From Verrucomicrobiales bacterium (GTDB taxonomy: Bacteria; Verrucomicrobiota; Verrucomicrobiia; Verrucomicrobiales; V1-33), in NCBI GenBank assembly GCA_018003315.1, contig JAGNEJ010000007.1:43201-107200 (forward strand): DNA of 64,000 nt, read 5' to 3'. A program made the position numbers and the translations under genes. Positions 43,088 through 52,429 of this stretch are shown here, piece after piece; the stretch's first letter is position 1; every line of letters begins with the position of its first letter. The notes below the pieces were generated by a model. That model did not search any database. It was not told the origin of the DNA and saw nothing but the letters and a program-made list of their open reading frames with translations.

Positions 43088-44935
43088 ATGGAAACCACCA
43101 GCGCCCACCACCAGTTCCAAGCCGAAGTCCGCCAGCTGCTCGACATCGTCATCAACAGCCTCTACACGGATCGCGAAATCTTCGTCCGCGAGCTGGTTTC
43201 CAATGCCTCGGATGCCATCGAGAAGCTGCGGCACCTGCAGTTGACCCGGAAGGAACCGGTTTTTGAGCCGGAGCGTCCGCTGGAGATCACGATTACAACG
43301 GATGAAACGGCGGGAACCATCACCCTCGCCGACAGCGGAATCGGCATGACCCGGGAGGAACTCGTGCAGAACCTCGGAACCATCGCCCACAGCGGATCGA
43401 AGGCGTTCCTGCAGAATCTGGCGGACGGGAGTGCCGTGGCAGGAAATGTGATTGGGAAGTTCGGGGTGGGATTTTACAGCGTGTTCATGGCGGCGAAACG
43501 CGTGAGGGTTTACACCCACTCCTGGCGTGAGGACGGGGAGCATCTGTGCTGGTCGAGCGATGGCATCGGCGGCTTTGAAATCGAGGAAGCGCCCGATCAG
43601 CAGCGCGGCTGCCGCATTGTGGTGGAACTCAAGGAGGACCAGGCCGAATTCGCCAAGGCCGGACGCATCAAGGGCATTCTGGAACGGTATTCCAATTTTG
43701 TTTCCTTCCCCATCCTGCTCAACGGAGAGCGGGTGAACACAGTGGAAGCGCTGTGGCTCAAGTCGAAGGGCGACATCACCGAGGAACAGTATCAGTCCTT
43801 TTACCAGTTCATCGGCCACAGTTTCGATGATCCCCGCTACCGGCTGCACTTCAGCGCGGACGCGCCGCTGGCCATCAATGCCCTGGTGTTCGTGCCGGGC
43901 GAAAACCAGGAACGCTGGGGCATGGGCCAGATGGAACCCGGGGTGGCGCTCTACTGTCGCCGGGTGCTCATCGATTCGCATCCGGAGGGGCTGCTGCCGG
44001 AGTGGCTGCGCTTTCTCAAGGGCGTCATCGACAGCGACGACCTGCCGCTGAACATCAGCCGTGAAACCATGCAGGACAGCGCTCTGGTGCGCAAACTCAA
44101 CGAGGTCATCACCAAGCGGTTTCTGAAGTTTCTCGAGGAAAATGCCGCGGAGGATTCTGCGAAATACACCGAATTTTTCAGGATGTTCTCCCGGTTTCTC
44201 AAGGAAGGCATCGCCACGGACCCCCGGCATCGGGAGTCGCTGGGCAGACTGCTGCGCTTCGAATCCTCCTTCACAGAAAAGGGTGCCCTGACCAGCTTCG
44301 ACGAATACCTCGGACGGATGCGGGACGGGCAGACGGAAATTTACTATCAAATTGCCCCCAGCCGGGAGGCCATCGAAAGCGGCCCCTACCTGGAAGGCTT
44401 CAAGGCGCGGGGGCTGGAGGTGGTCTATTTCGAGGAGGCGATTGACGAATATGTCTGCGAGGCCCTGCGGGAGCATGGGGGCAAGCGCCTCGTTCCCGCG
44501 GACCGCGCCGACGTCAAACTGGATGAGATTCCTGCCACGGACGGCCAGCCTGAAGTGGCGGCGGAGGAAATGCACTCGCTTTGTGATTGGCTGAGCGAAG
44601 TGAGCGGTGGTTCCACCAAGGAAGTGCGTTCCAGCAAGCGGCTGGTGGAAAGCCCCGCAGCAGCCCTGACGCCGGAGAATCACCCCAGCGCCCAAATGCG
44701 AGCAATGATGCGGGCGATGCAGCAGGAGGTGCCCGCCCCGAGCGTCATCCTGGAACTCAACCCCCGCCACGAACTCATCCGCAAGCTGGCAGCGGCCCGC
44801 AGCACCGCACCCGACACCGCCCGGCTTGTCGCCCGGCAGTTGCTCGACAATGCGCTGATCTCCGCCGGGCTGATGGAGGACCCCCGCGAAATGGTCCGGC
44901 GCGTGCAGGACCTGATGCTGGCAGCGCTCCCGTAG
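43088..44935 (+). CDS. htpG: Molecular chaperone HtpG (Hsp90)
   Basis: This is a 615-residue ATP-dependent chaperone. The N-terminal GHKL ATPase domain reads HHQFQAEVRQLLDIVINSLY, REIFVRELVSNASDAIEKLR, ADSGIGMTREELVQNLGTIA and GKFGVGFYSVFMAA. The middle domain includes IDSDDLPLNISRETMQDSAL, with LRKL replaced by VRKL. The C-terminal dimerisation domain ends near RQLLDNALISAGLMEDP. It lacks the MEEVD tail, as bacterial forms do. The ATG at 43088 is preceded by a C-rich leader with no Shine-Dalgarno motif. It converges on clpX with a 12-bp gap. Confidence 0.97.
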   Translation: METTSAHHQFQAEVRQLLDIVINSLYTDREIFVRELVSNASDAIEKLRHLQLTRKEPVFEPERPLEITITTDETAGTITLADSGIGMTREELVQNLGTIAHSGSKAFLQNLADGSAVAGNVIGKFGVGFYSVFMAAKRVRVYTHSWREDGEHLCWSSDGIGGFEIEEAPDQQRGCRIVVELKEDQAEFAKAGRIKGILERYSNFVSFPILLNGERVNTVEALWLKSKGDITEEQYQSFYQFIGHSFDDPRYRLHFSADAPLAINALVFVPGENQERWGMGQMEPGVALYCRRVLIDSHPEGLLPEWLRFLKGVIDSDDLPLNISRETMQDSALVRKLNEVITKRFLKFLEENAAEDSAKYTEFFRMFSRFLKEGIATDPRHRESLGRLLRFESSFTEKGALTSFDEYLGRMRDGQTEIYYQIAPSREAIESGPYLEGFKARGLEVVYFEEAIDEYVCEALREHGGKRLVPADRADVKLDEIPATDGQPEVAAEEMHSLCDWLSEVSGGSTKEVRSSKRLVESPAAALTPENHPSAQMRAMMRAMQQEVPAPSVILELNPRHELIRKLAAARSTAPDTARLVARQLLDNALISAGLMEDPREMVRRVQDLMLAALP

Positions 44936-44947
44936 GCGCCGCGGTTC

Positions 44948-46237
44948 CTAGGCCGCGTCGCGATCCGACTTTTTCCTGCGCCGGATGAGCGGGGCCCGCT
45001 CGCCTTCGACCACTTGGCGGTTAATGATCACCGTCTTGATGTCGTCGCGGCTGGGGACTTCGAACATGATGTCCAGCATCAGCCGCTCAAAAATGGACCG
45101 CAATGCCCTTGCGCCGGTGCCGCGCTTGAGCGCGACGCTGGCCAATGCCTGCAGCCCGTCGCGGGTGACCTGAAGGTTCACCCCTTCCATTTCCAGCAGT
45201 TTCGCATACTGGCGCACCAGGGAGTTTTTTGGTTCCACCAGAATGCGCAGCAAATCGTCCTCGGACAGAGGATCCACCGTGCTGAGCACAGGCAGGCGGC
45301 CGATGAATTCCGGAATTAACCCGAAGCCCAGCAGGTCTTCCGGGGTGACCTGCCGCAGCAATGCAGCGCCTTCCGCCTTTTTTGTCGGCTCGGCAGCGGC
45401 ACCAAAACCCATGGTCTTTTTGTCCACGCGGCGGCTGATGATCTGTTCCAGTCCGCTGAAGGCGCCGCCGCAGATGAAGAGAATCTTCTCCGTGTTGACC
45501 TGAATGTATTCCTGCTGCGGGTGCTTGCGCCCCCCCTGGGGCGGCACATTGCAGATGGTGCCTTCGAGGATTTTTAGCAAGGCCTGCTGCACGCCTTCGC
45601 CGGAGACATCCCGGGTGATGCTCGCATTGTCCCCCTTGCGCCCGATCTTGTCGATTTCATCAATGTAAACAATGCCCACCTCTGCGCGGCTGACGTCAAA
45701 ATCGGCATTCTGGAGCAGGCGCAGCAGGATGTTTTCCACATCATCGCCAACATAGCCGGCTTCCGTCAGAGTGGTGGCATCCGTGATGCAGAAGGGCACG
45801 TTCAAAATCTTCGCCAGGGTTTTGGCCATGAGCGTCTTGCCGCACCCGGTGGGACCGATGAGCAGGACGTTGCTCTTCTCGATCTCCACCTCGTCGCCGC
45901 TTTGCTGGTTGTGCGGGAAGGCTCCTTCCTCCTGCAGTGCGGCATTGTGCATCAGCCGTTTGTAATGGTTGTGCACGGCCACGCTGAGAACTTTTTTCGT
46001 AAACTCCTGGCCGATCACATACTGGTCCAGGTGTGCGAAAATCTCGGAGGGCTTGGGCACATGGAGCTGCGGCGGCGGGGCGGCTTCCTTCTCGCCCAGT
46101 TCCTTGTCCAGTATGTCCTGGCAGACGCCGACGCAGAGGTCGCAAATATACACGCCTGGCCCGGCAATGAGCTTCTTGGCATCCGTGTGGCTGCGGCCAC
46201 AAAAGTTGCACATCGAAATATTGGTAGCCTTTGCCAT
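44948..46237 (-). CDS. clpX: ATP-dependent Clp protease ATP-binding subunit ClpX
   Basis: This 429-residue AAA+ unfoldase delivers substrates to ClpP. The N-terminal zinc finger has C10, C13, C32 and C35 (CNFCGRSH and CDLC). The Walker A motif is GPTGCGKT at 128-135 and Walker B is [10 protein letters not shown] near 189-198. Sensor and pore-loop regions follow, with [20 protein letters not shown] matching the GYVG pore loop. The C-terminal domain includes [20 protein letters not shown]. The ATG at 46237 starts the zinc-binding domain directly. It is 43 bp downstream of clpP. Confidence 0.97.
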   Translation of the reverse strand: MAKATNISMCNFCGRSHTDAKKLIAGPGVYICDLCVGVCQDILDKELGEKEAAPPPQLHVPKPSEIFAHLDQYVIGQEFTKKVLSVAVHNHYKRLMHNAALQEEGAFPHNQQSGDEVEIEKSNVLLIGPTGCGKTLMAKTLAKILNVPFCITDATTLTEAGYVGDDVENILLRLLQNADFDVSRAEVGIVYIDEIDKIGRKGDNASITRDVSGEGVQQALLKILEGTICNVPPQGGRKHPQQEYIQVNTEKILFICGGAFSGLEQIISRRVDKKTMGFGAAAEPTKKAEGAALLRQVTPEDLLGFGLIPEFIGRLPVLSTVDPLSEDDLLRILVEPKNSLVRQYAKLLEMEGVNLQVTRDGLQALASVALKRGTGARALRSIFERLMLDIMFEVPSRDDIKTVIINRQVVEGERAPLIRRRKKSDRDAA

Positions 46238-46280
46238 GGGTGGGGGTGGGTCGGGGTGCAGGCGGAAATGACGCCGCCCG

Positions 46281-46994
46281 CTAATTCGCAGGGGGAACGA
46301 CGCCCAAGTCCTTCTTGCTTTCAAGCACTTTGTCCACCAGGCCGTAGTCGCGGGCTTCGGCGGCCTTCATGTAGTAGTCGCGGTCGGCGTCCTTCTCCAC
46401 CTGCTCCACGGATTTCCCAGTATGTTTTGCAAGAATGGCGTTGAGGCGCTTTTTCAGTCCGAACATGAATTCCACCGTCCGCTCCACATCGCTGGCGGTG
46501 CCCTGGGCGCCGCCGGAGACCTGGTGGATCATGACATGGGCATTGGGAAGGCAGTAGCGCTTGCCCTTCGACCCCGCGCAGAGCAGCACCGCGCCCATGC
46601 TGGCGGCCATGCCCATACAGTAGGTGTTCACGTCGCAGGTCAGAAACTGCATGGTGTCATAAATGGCCAGTCCCGCGGTGACGCTGCCGCCGGGGCTGTT
46701 GATGTAAATGTTGATGTCCTTCGCCGGGTCCTGCATCTGCAGGTAGAGCATCTGGGCGATGACATAGTTGGCCAGCGGGTCCGACACCTGCTCCCCGATG
46801 AAGATGATCCGGTCCTTCATCAGCCGGCTCAGCAGGTCGAACTGGAACCACATGCCGCCTTCCTTCTCCATCACGGTCACGTTGTGCACGCTGGCGGCGT
46901 GTCCGCCAATTGCCGAAGCCGCCCGTCCGCGCAGGTGAGGGGGAAGCAGGAGCAGGGAGTCGGGTTCGAGGTCGCGAAGTGGGTTCAAATTCAT
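46281..46994 (-). CDS. clpP: ATP-dependent Clp protease proteolytic subunit ClpP
   Basis: This 237-residue serine protease forms the tetradecameric chamber that degrades proteins unfolded by ClpX. The catalytic serine is S132 in [16 protein letters not shown], the histidine is H157 in [16 protein letters not shown], and an Asp follows near residue 200. [20 protein letters not shown] forms the oxyanion region. Compared with E. coli ClpP the N-terminus is about 20 residues longer (residues 1-40 are Leu/Pro-rich), probably a propeptide. The trigger factor gene, a common neighbour, is absent; the gene diverges from the LamG phosphodiesterase gene. Confidence 0.96.
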   Translation of the reverse strand: MNLNPLRDLEPDSLLLLPPHLRGRAASAIGGHAASVHNVTVMEKEGGMWFQFDLLSRLMKDRIIFIGEQVSDPLANYVIAQMLYLQMQDPAKDINIYINSPGGSVTAGLAIYDTMQFLTCDVNTYCMGMAASMGAVLLCAGSKGKRYCLPNAHVMIHQVSGGAQGTASDVERTVEFMFGLKKRLNAILAKHTGKSVEQVEKDADRDYYMKAAEARDYGLVDKVLESKKDLGVVPPAN

Positions 46995-47229
46995 CAGGGT
47001 GGGGATTGTTGGTGCGGGAACCGTAAACGGACTGCCGGGACGCGCAATGGATTTTCAAATCCACCGCGCAGGTTCCTTGAAACACATTGACGGTTTCAGG
47101 CAGTATTGCTTTCTTGATTGCAGACCGAACCCAGCGCCGCCGAGCAGCGTGTCTGCACGTTCGCAGCCCTGTCGGTCCACCGCCGCCGGAACAGCGCGGA
47201 CGGTTTCCGGCAACCTCACCCACCCTGAC

Positions 47230-50214
47230 ATGAAATCTGCGCTCCTCTCCCTGGCGGTGCTGTCCGCCGCTGCTCCCGCCCCGCTCAAGGCCGAAGGTCC
47301 TGGCTCCGCCACTCCCTTCAATGGCAAACGCGTGCTCTTCGTCGGCATTGATGGCCTGCGCTCCGACGCCCTGCGCAAGGCCATCGGCACCGGCATGGCT
47401 CCCCATCTCAAGGCACTGGTGGACTCCGGCACCGTCACCTGGAATGCCTTTGCCGGCGGCCATCCCGCTCCCTCCGCCACCAGCCAGCCCACCATCAGCG
47501 GCCCGGGTTGGACCAGTTTGCTCACCGGCACCTGGATGGACCGGCACCATGTCAACGGCAACAGCAGCCCGGCCTATGATGAGCCCGCCACCGACGGAAG
47601 TTACCTTGTTTCCCAGGCTCCGGCCTTCGCCCGGCGTCTCAAGGACGCGGAACCCGCAGCCTCCGTCGTCAGCATCGCCAGCTGGGACTGGATCGAAGAC
47701 TACTTCGTCGCCGCGCAGCCCGCGGCATTCTCATGGCATGGCAAGGGCATCGGGGGAACGTATGCCGTGCGGGACCAATCCGTCGCCGATCAGGCGCAGG
47801 CCCGCCTCGGTTCGAGCGATCCCGATGTGCTCCTGCTCCACTTTGACCAGGTGGACGGGGCGGGTCACGCCGGTGGCTATTCTCCTGACAATGCCGCCTA
47901 TCTGAATGCCGTGGCCAATGTGGACGCGCACATCGGCACCGTGCTGGCGGCCATCAAGGCGCGTCCGCAGCATGCCGCGGAACAGTGGCTGACCATTGTC
48001 AGCACCGACCACGGCGGCACGGGCACCGGCCACGGCGGACAGACGCCTGGGGAGCGCACCATTTTCCTGATTGCCAGCGGCCCGGGCGTCGCCGTGGGGC
48101 GCGTTACGGGTGAAATCATCGGCCAGCCGGCACTGGCGCATACCGTTTTCAAACATCTCGGCGTCGCCGTGAATCCCGCCTGGCAGTGGGCCGAGCGGCC
48201 ATTCGCCGTCGCTCCCTCCGCCATCGTCAGCGGCGTCGGCACCCGTGCGTTCATCGAAGTCGTGCAACCGCCTGGCGGCAGCGTGCCAGGCTGCACGGGC
48301 ATCGAACTCTTCCGCAATGGATCGCTGGTCTCCACGCAGCCGGCGAATGTCACCACCTTTTCCGACGCGCCGCCGCTGCCTCCGGCCGGGGCGGTCCCCT
48401 TCACCTATGAAATACGCTGGGCCGGCACCGGCGTCACCCCGGTGCCCGCCACCATCACGCTGGCGGCGGCGGCAGGTGCGAACCTCGCCACGGATCTCGT
48501 GGTGGACCTGCCTTTTGATGGAAACAGTCAGGATGCCTCGCCGCGGGGCAACCACGCCACCGTCACCGGCACTGCGGGCTACACCACGGGTCGCACGGGT
48601 CAGGCGCTGGTGCTCAGCGGCGCCCAGTTTGCCACCCTGCCAGCCGGCTCAGCGGATTTGAAATTTGGAGCTGATGCCAATTTCACCGTGGCCTTCTGGA
48701 TTCAGGCTCCCACCCAGTGGACCAGCGATCCGGTGCTCATCTCCAACAAAAACTGGGATTCCGGCGCGAACCAGGGCTGGGTCATCGCCTGCCAGAACCT
48801 CGCGGCGAACAACACTTCCTGGCAGTGGAATTTCAAGGGAGTCCTGCAGAACCGCAGGGATTTCGATGGCGGAGGCGTCATCCGCACCGGCGGCTGGCAC
48901 CACGTTGCCGTCAGCCACAACCGCACTGGCAACGCCGATTTTTATGCCGACGGCAATCACATCGGTTCGGTTAGTCTCAGCGGAGCAGGCGACGCGGACA
49001 CCGCCTTTCCCATTCATCTGGGACGCGACGGCAACGGCGGCAATGCCCTCAATGTCTCCATGGCCATGGACGATCTGAAAATCTGGCGTCGTGCCCTCAC
49101 CGCAGCGGAAATCCGCAGCCTGGTGCCGCTCCCGCCACCGGATGTGACCACCGGACTGGTGCTCGACCTCCCATTTGACGGCAGTGCGGCTGACAACTCC
49201 GGACGCGGCAACCACGGCGTCCTCCAGGGCGGCTCCGCCTATGCCGCCGGGCGCAACGGCCAGGCCCTGGTGCTCAACGGAGCGCAATTTGTCAGTCTCG
49301 GACAGCCGTCCGATCTGCAGTTTGGCGCGGCCACAGACTTCACCATCGCTGCATGGGTGCGGAGCACCAACCCCTGGACTGCCGATCCCGTGCTCATTTC
49401 CAACAAGGACTGGGCCTCCGGCACCAATGTCGGCTGGTTCCTCGGCGGCCAGACGGACGGCTCCACCTGGCAGTGGAATTTCAAAGGAGCCGCCGCCGTA
49501 CGCAAGGATTTCGAAACCGGCGGCGCCATCAGCGATGGCGCATGGCATCACCTTGCCGTCAGCCACCGCCGCGCGGGCTTCGCCGAAATGTATCACGACG
49601 GTGTCTTCCTGGGCTCGGTGGCCATTGCTGGCGCTGGCTCCACCGACACGACGGCACCCCTCGGCATCCACATCGGACGCGATGGAACTGGCACTGCCTA
49701 TGCCTGGTCCAGCGACCTCCTCGTTGATGATCTGAAAATCTGGCGTCGAGCCCTCAGCTCCGCGGACATCGCGCAATTGGCTCCGCCCCCGCCCGCCGGT
49801 TACAGCGCCTGGCGTCAGGAAAATTTCAGCAGGACGCAAGCCGCCGATCCCGCCCTCAGCAGCCCTGCTGCCGACCCTGACAATGACGGCCTCACCAACC
49901 TGCAGGAATGCGCCTTCCGGTTTGCTCCGCTCCAGCCGGGACCTTCTCCCACCACTTCCGCCCTCGGCGGCATCACCTTCCCCATTCCCGCGGGGGGCGT
50001 GGGCGATCCCGCCAACGGATACAGTGCCGGAGGCATCCGGTTTCGGCTGGAAACCTCCTCTGATCTGAGTGCCGCATCCTGGACTCCCACAGCGAATCTT
50101 CCTCCGGCATTGCTTTCGCCCGGTCCCAGCGGCACCGTCCTGGCAACCATCACCGTCCCCGCTGGCGTCACACCGCGCCGGTTCCTGCGAGTGCGGCTGG
50201 AACAGGCGGATTGA
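47230..50214 (+). CDS. Exported phosphodiesterase/alkaline phosphatase-superfamily protein with two LamG domains
   Basis: This is a 994-residue protein with a signal peptide (SALLSLAVLSAAAPAPLKA). Residues 30-340 form a type I phosphodiesterase/nucleotide pyrophosphatase domain: VLFVGIDGLRSDAL with metal ligand D41, GPGWTSLLTG with the nucleophile position T95, LHFDQVDGAGHAGGYS and VSTDHGGTGTGHGG. An Ig-like part follows. Two LamG-type jellyroll domains occupy about residues 420-635 and 640-850. A calcium-binding-type loop (DPDNDGLTNLQE) and a beta-rich end come last. It probably hydrolyses a phosphodiester in a polymer to which the LamG domains bind. The start has a C-rich leader. Confidence 0.85.
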   Translation: MKSALLSLAVLSAAAPAPLKAEGPGSATPFNGKRVLFVGIDGLRSDALRKAIGTGMAPHLKALVDSGTVTWNAFAGGHPAPSATSQPTISGPGWTSLLTGTWMDRHHVNGNSSPAYDEPATDGSYLVSQAPAFARRLKDAEPAASVVSIASWDWIEDYFVAAQPAAFSWHGKGIGGTYAVRDQSVADQAQARLGSSDPDVLLLHFDQVDGAGHAGGYSPDNAAYLNAVANVDAHIGTVLAAIKARPQHAAEQWLTIVSTDHGGTGTGHGGQTPGERTIFLIASGPGVAVGRVTGEIIGQPALAHTVFKHLGVAVNPAWQWAERPFAVAPSAIVSGVGTRAFIEVVQPPGGSVPGCTGIELFRNGSLVSTQPANVTTFSDAPPLPPAGAVPFTYEIRWAGTGVTPVPATITLAAAAGANLATDLVVDLPFDGNSQDASPRGNHATVTGTAGYTTGRTGQALVLSGAQFATLPAGSADLKFGADANFTVAFWIQAPTQWTSDPVLISNKNWDSGANQGWVIACQNLAANNTSWQWNFKGVLQNRRDFDGGGVIRTGGWHHVAVSHNRTGNADFYADGNHIGSVSLSGAGDADTAFPIHLGRDGNGGNALNVSMAMDDLKIWRRALTAAEIRSLVPLPPPDVTTGLVLDLPFDGSAADNSGRGNHGVLQGGSAYAAGRNGQALVLNGAQFVSLGQPSDLQFGAATDFTIAAWVRSTNPWTADPVLISNKDWASGTNVGWFLGGQTDGSTWQWNFKGAAAVRKDFETGGAISDGAWHHLAVSHRRAGFAEMYHDGVFLGSVAIAGAGSTDTTAPLGIHIGRDGTGTAYAWSSDLLVDDLKIWRRALSSADIAQLAPPPPAGYSAWRQENFSRTQAADPALSSPAADPDNDGLTNLQECAFRFAPLQPGPSPTTSALGGITFPIPAGGVGDPANGYSAGGIRFRLETSSDLSAASWTPTANLPPALLSPGPSGTVLATITVPAGVTPRRFLRVRLEQAD
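48493..49782 (+). repeat. Tandem duplication of a LamG domain within the phosphodiesterase gene
   Basis: Two in-frame units, about 48493-49131 and 49156-49782, encode similar domains. Each runs from VVDLPFDG / VLDLPFDG through GNHATVTG / GNHGVLQG, QALVLSGAQF / QALVLNGAQF and WQWNFKG to the shared MDDLKIWRRALTAAEI / VDDLKIWRRALSSADI. DNA similarity is visible, for example in the 14 bases GATCTGAAAATCTG shared by both. Confidence 0.75.
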
Positions 50215-50227
50215 TCTGTCAGGATCC

Positions 50228-52309
50228 TCATTGTCCGGCGTGGTAAACGCTTTCCCGCAGCGCGGCGCATCCGTTCACGGTGGCTGAATGCGGCGGATAG
50301 CCCGCCTGCGCCTTCCCGCCAAAGTTCACCGTGATGGTGACCTCCCCGCCTTTCGGATGAAACGTCGTCCGCTGCACCAACCGGTCCCCGCTCAGCCAGG
50401 CAAAACCGTCCAGCGGCACCGTTGCCAGATCCCGGTGGAGCGGCCCCCAAAATGCCAGGTGCTTCAGGATGTCCGCACGGCGCTTGGGCCAGCTCGCACG
50501 GTTCAGATGATACATCGGCGGCACCAGGTAAAGAATTTCCATCAGTTCACGGAGCACTTTGACGTCAGCGAACTTCAGCGAATCAAAGCTCCAGTGGTGC
50601 GTGGTCACCACCTCGTCGCCCAGCGCGGCGCAGTAGAGCGGGATGCGCAGCGCGGGATCGAAATACGGCGTCCGCAGCGCGGGTGGGACCAGTACTGGTT
50701 TGAAGAAAATTTCCGGCGCATCCGGCGGCCAGTAACGCCCGAGAAACGACGGGCTTTTGGGATCGCGAAAGGATGGGGAAAGGTGGCCCAGGTACGGCGT
50801 GTGGACTCCGTGGCCGAAATGAATCACATCGGCGAACAACACCGAACCGCCTTCGCTGCCCACCACCAGGCCGTGCTGCGACTCCAGCCAGGCCAGCCGC
50901 TGGCGGCGCATCGTTGTATCATCTACGCGGGTGGCCGGATGCCCGGCGCTGAAATCATCGAAACATTCCGCCGTGGCGTCGCAATCGATGAACCAGGCCG
51001 TGCAGGGAGCCTGCCGGGTGATGTGATTCACCCTCTCCTGCACGTATGGCCAGGCGGCTTTGGGAGAAAAATGATAGCCGCGATTTTTGAATCCGGCATC
51101 GCCCGAGCCGTCGGCACGGATGATTCTCCCCGTTTCATAGGCGGTGCGTCCGAATTGGGCGGTTTCCCACGTTTCGTCAGGGGCAGCGTCGGGAGAATGC
51201 ACGGAATGATAGGAATCGTACGGTCCCAGCAGGTATCCCAGCGCCTCCGCCCTGGCCACGACTTCGGGCCGCACGGCGCGGCCATGCAGGTCGCTCAGAA
51301 TCAGGAGCGCCCGCTCCACGCCCGCCTGCCACAGCGCTTCCAGCAGCGGCAAGGACAGCCCGTCCCCCCAGGATTCCGGTGGACGGACAAACTCGGCAAA
51401 TGCCTCCGTCAGCGCCTTCCGATTGCGGCGGATCACCTCCGCATCCGACGCCGCGGCGTCCTGCCGGAGCATCTCCCGCCGCGAGAGCGCCGCATCGATG
51501 GCGCCAGCCACGCCCACCGTCAAATAATCGGCCGGCCACTCGGCGGCGGCCAATTGCCGAAGCCCGCCGCGCTGTTCCTCCGAAAATGATTTCACCAGGG
51601 TTCCCCCAAAGCTCTCGCCCGGGGCATCGCGCAGTGCTTTGGCGAACGCGCCCCACTTCGTTCCCGGCACATCATGCCGACTGAACAGCGTCGGCCCCCA
51701 CAGATAAATGTGAGGAGCCCCCAGCAGACGATCCCCCTTCGGCAGTTCGGCCATTTTGCGCAGGAGCGGACGCGGACGGGGGATGGCGCCGGTAGCGGTG
51801 GCAGTCGCACGCCATTCGCGGAAGCACCGAGCCACCTCCAGCGGATCCGCCGGACGGCGTTGGGCGACGATTTCCGCAGGGGCGGCCCGTTCGCGCCCCT
51901 TGGGAGCGGAGAAGCGGATGCCCAGCCGGTCAGTGACGATCAGTTCTGCATACTGTGGCCAGGGGACGATCACGACGATCTGTTCCTCGCCAAAACGCAT
52001 CCCCAGCACGGGCAGCTCCGCAAGTGACCAAGGCGAACCTGTCCGGAGCATCTGCATGAGGTCGGCGCGCGATGCATCCACCACGATGCCAGCCGAGATC
52101 GGCAGGACCTGCGCGTCCGCCCCATCGGGCAGCCACCAGGTGAAGTGCCCGGCCTCGCCGATCCCGGCACGGAAGGCAGTGCGGATCGCAGAAATCTCAT
52201 CGCGCCTGAGCGTGCGTTCCTCGGCTGGCGTTGCGACGGATGCCTGGCAGCAGCACCCGGCCAGCACCACACGAACAATCAGCAACGCTCTGTGCGCAGG
52301 GCTTCGCAT
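50228..52309 (-). CDS. Predicted lipoprotein, glycoside-hydrolase-like TIM barrel
   Basis: This is a 693-residue protein with a lipobox VVLAGC (C19), so it is probably a lipoprotein. The middle and C-terminal part read AWFIDCDATAECFDDFSAGH, then RQRLAWLESQHGLVVGSEGG and ADVIHFGHGVHTPYLGH. An Asp at the end of a strand followed by a Glu in a SEGG motif recalls the catalytic acids of GH101-type endo-alpha-N-acetylgalactosaminidases and relatives. Large inserted regions at the N-terminus have no family I know. It would act on environmental or surface glycans. This fold assignment is tentative. It converges on the LamG phosphodiesterase gene with a 13-bp gap. Confidence 0.6.
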   Translation of the reverse strand: MRSPAHRALLIVRVVLAGCCCQASVATPAEERTLRRDEISAIRTAFRAGIGEAGHFTWWLPDGADAQVLPISAGIVVDASRADLMQMLRTGSPWSLAELPVLGMRFGEEQIVVIVPWPQYAELIVTDRLGIRFSAPKGRERAAPAEIVAQRRPADPLEVARCFREWRATATATGAIPRPRPLLRKMAELPKGDRLLGAPHIYLWGPTLFSRHDVPGTKWGAFAKALRDAPGESFGGTLVKSFSEEQRGGLRQLAAAEWPADYLTVGVAGAIDAALSRREMLRQDAAASDAEVIRRNRKALTEAFAEFVRPPESWGDGLSLPLLEALWQAGVERALLILSDLHGRAVRPEVVARAEALGYLLGPYDSYHSVHSPDAAPDETWETAQFGRTAYETGRIIRADGSGDAGFKNRGYHFSPKAAWPYVQERVNHITRQAPCTAWFIDCDATAECFDDFSAGHPATRVDDTTMRRQRLAWLESQHGLVVGSEGGSVLFADVIHFGHGVHTPYLGHLSPSFRDPKSPSFLGRYWPPDAPEIFFKPVLVPPALRTPYFDPALRIPLYCAALGDEVVTTHHWSFDSLKFADVKVLRELMEILYLVPPMYHLNRASWPKRRADILKHLAFWGPLHRDLATVPLDGFAWLSGDRLVQRTTFHPKGGEVTITVNFGGKAQAGYPPHSATVNGCAALRESVYHAGQ

Positions 52310-52429
52310 GATTGGGGCTTCATCAGATCATCCGTCCGCTCACGGACGCTTCCGTGCCGAAGTTCGCTTCACCACGGTCACCGCCAGATTTGAAAAACCT
52401 ACGCAGGAAGCTGCCTGAGCGCCTTGCGG

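Noticed and set aside
47090..47130. TTGACG with a weak -10 as promoter of the LamG phosphodiesterase gene
   Set aside because: The sequence at the correct spacing (TTTCTT) is a poor -10 and the leader would be about 100 bases long.
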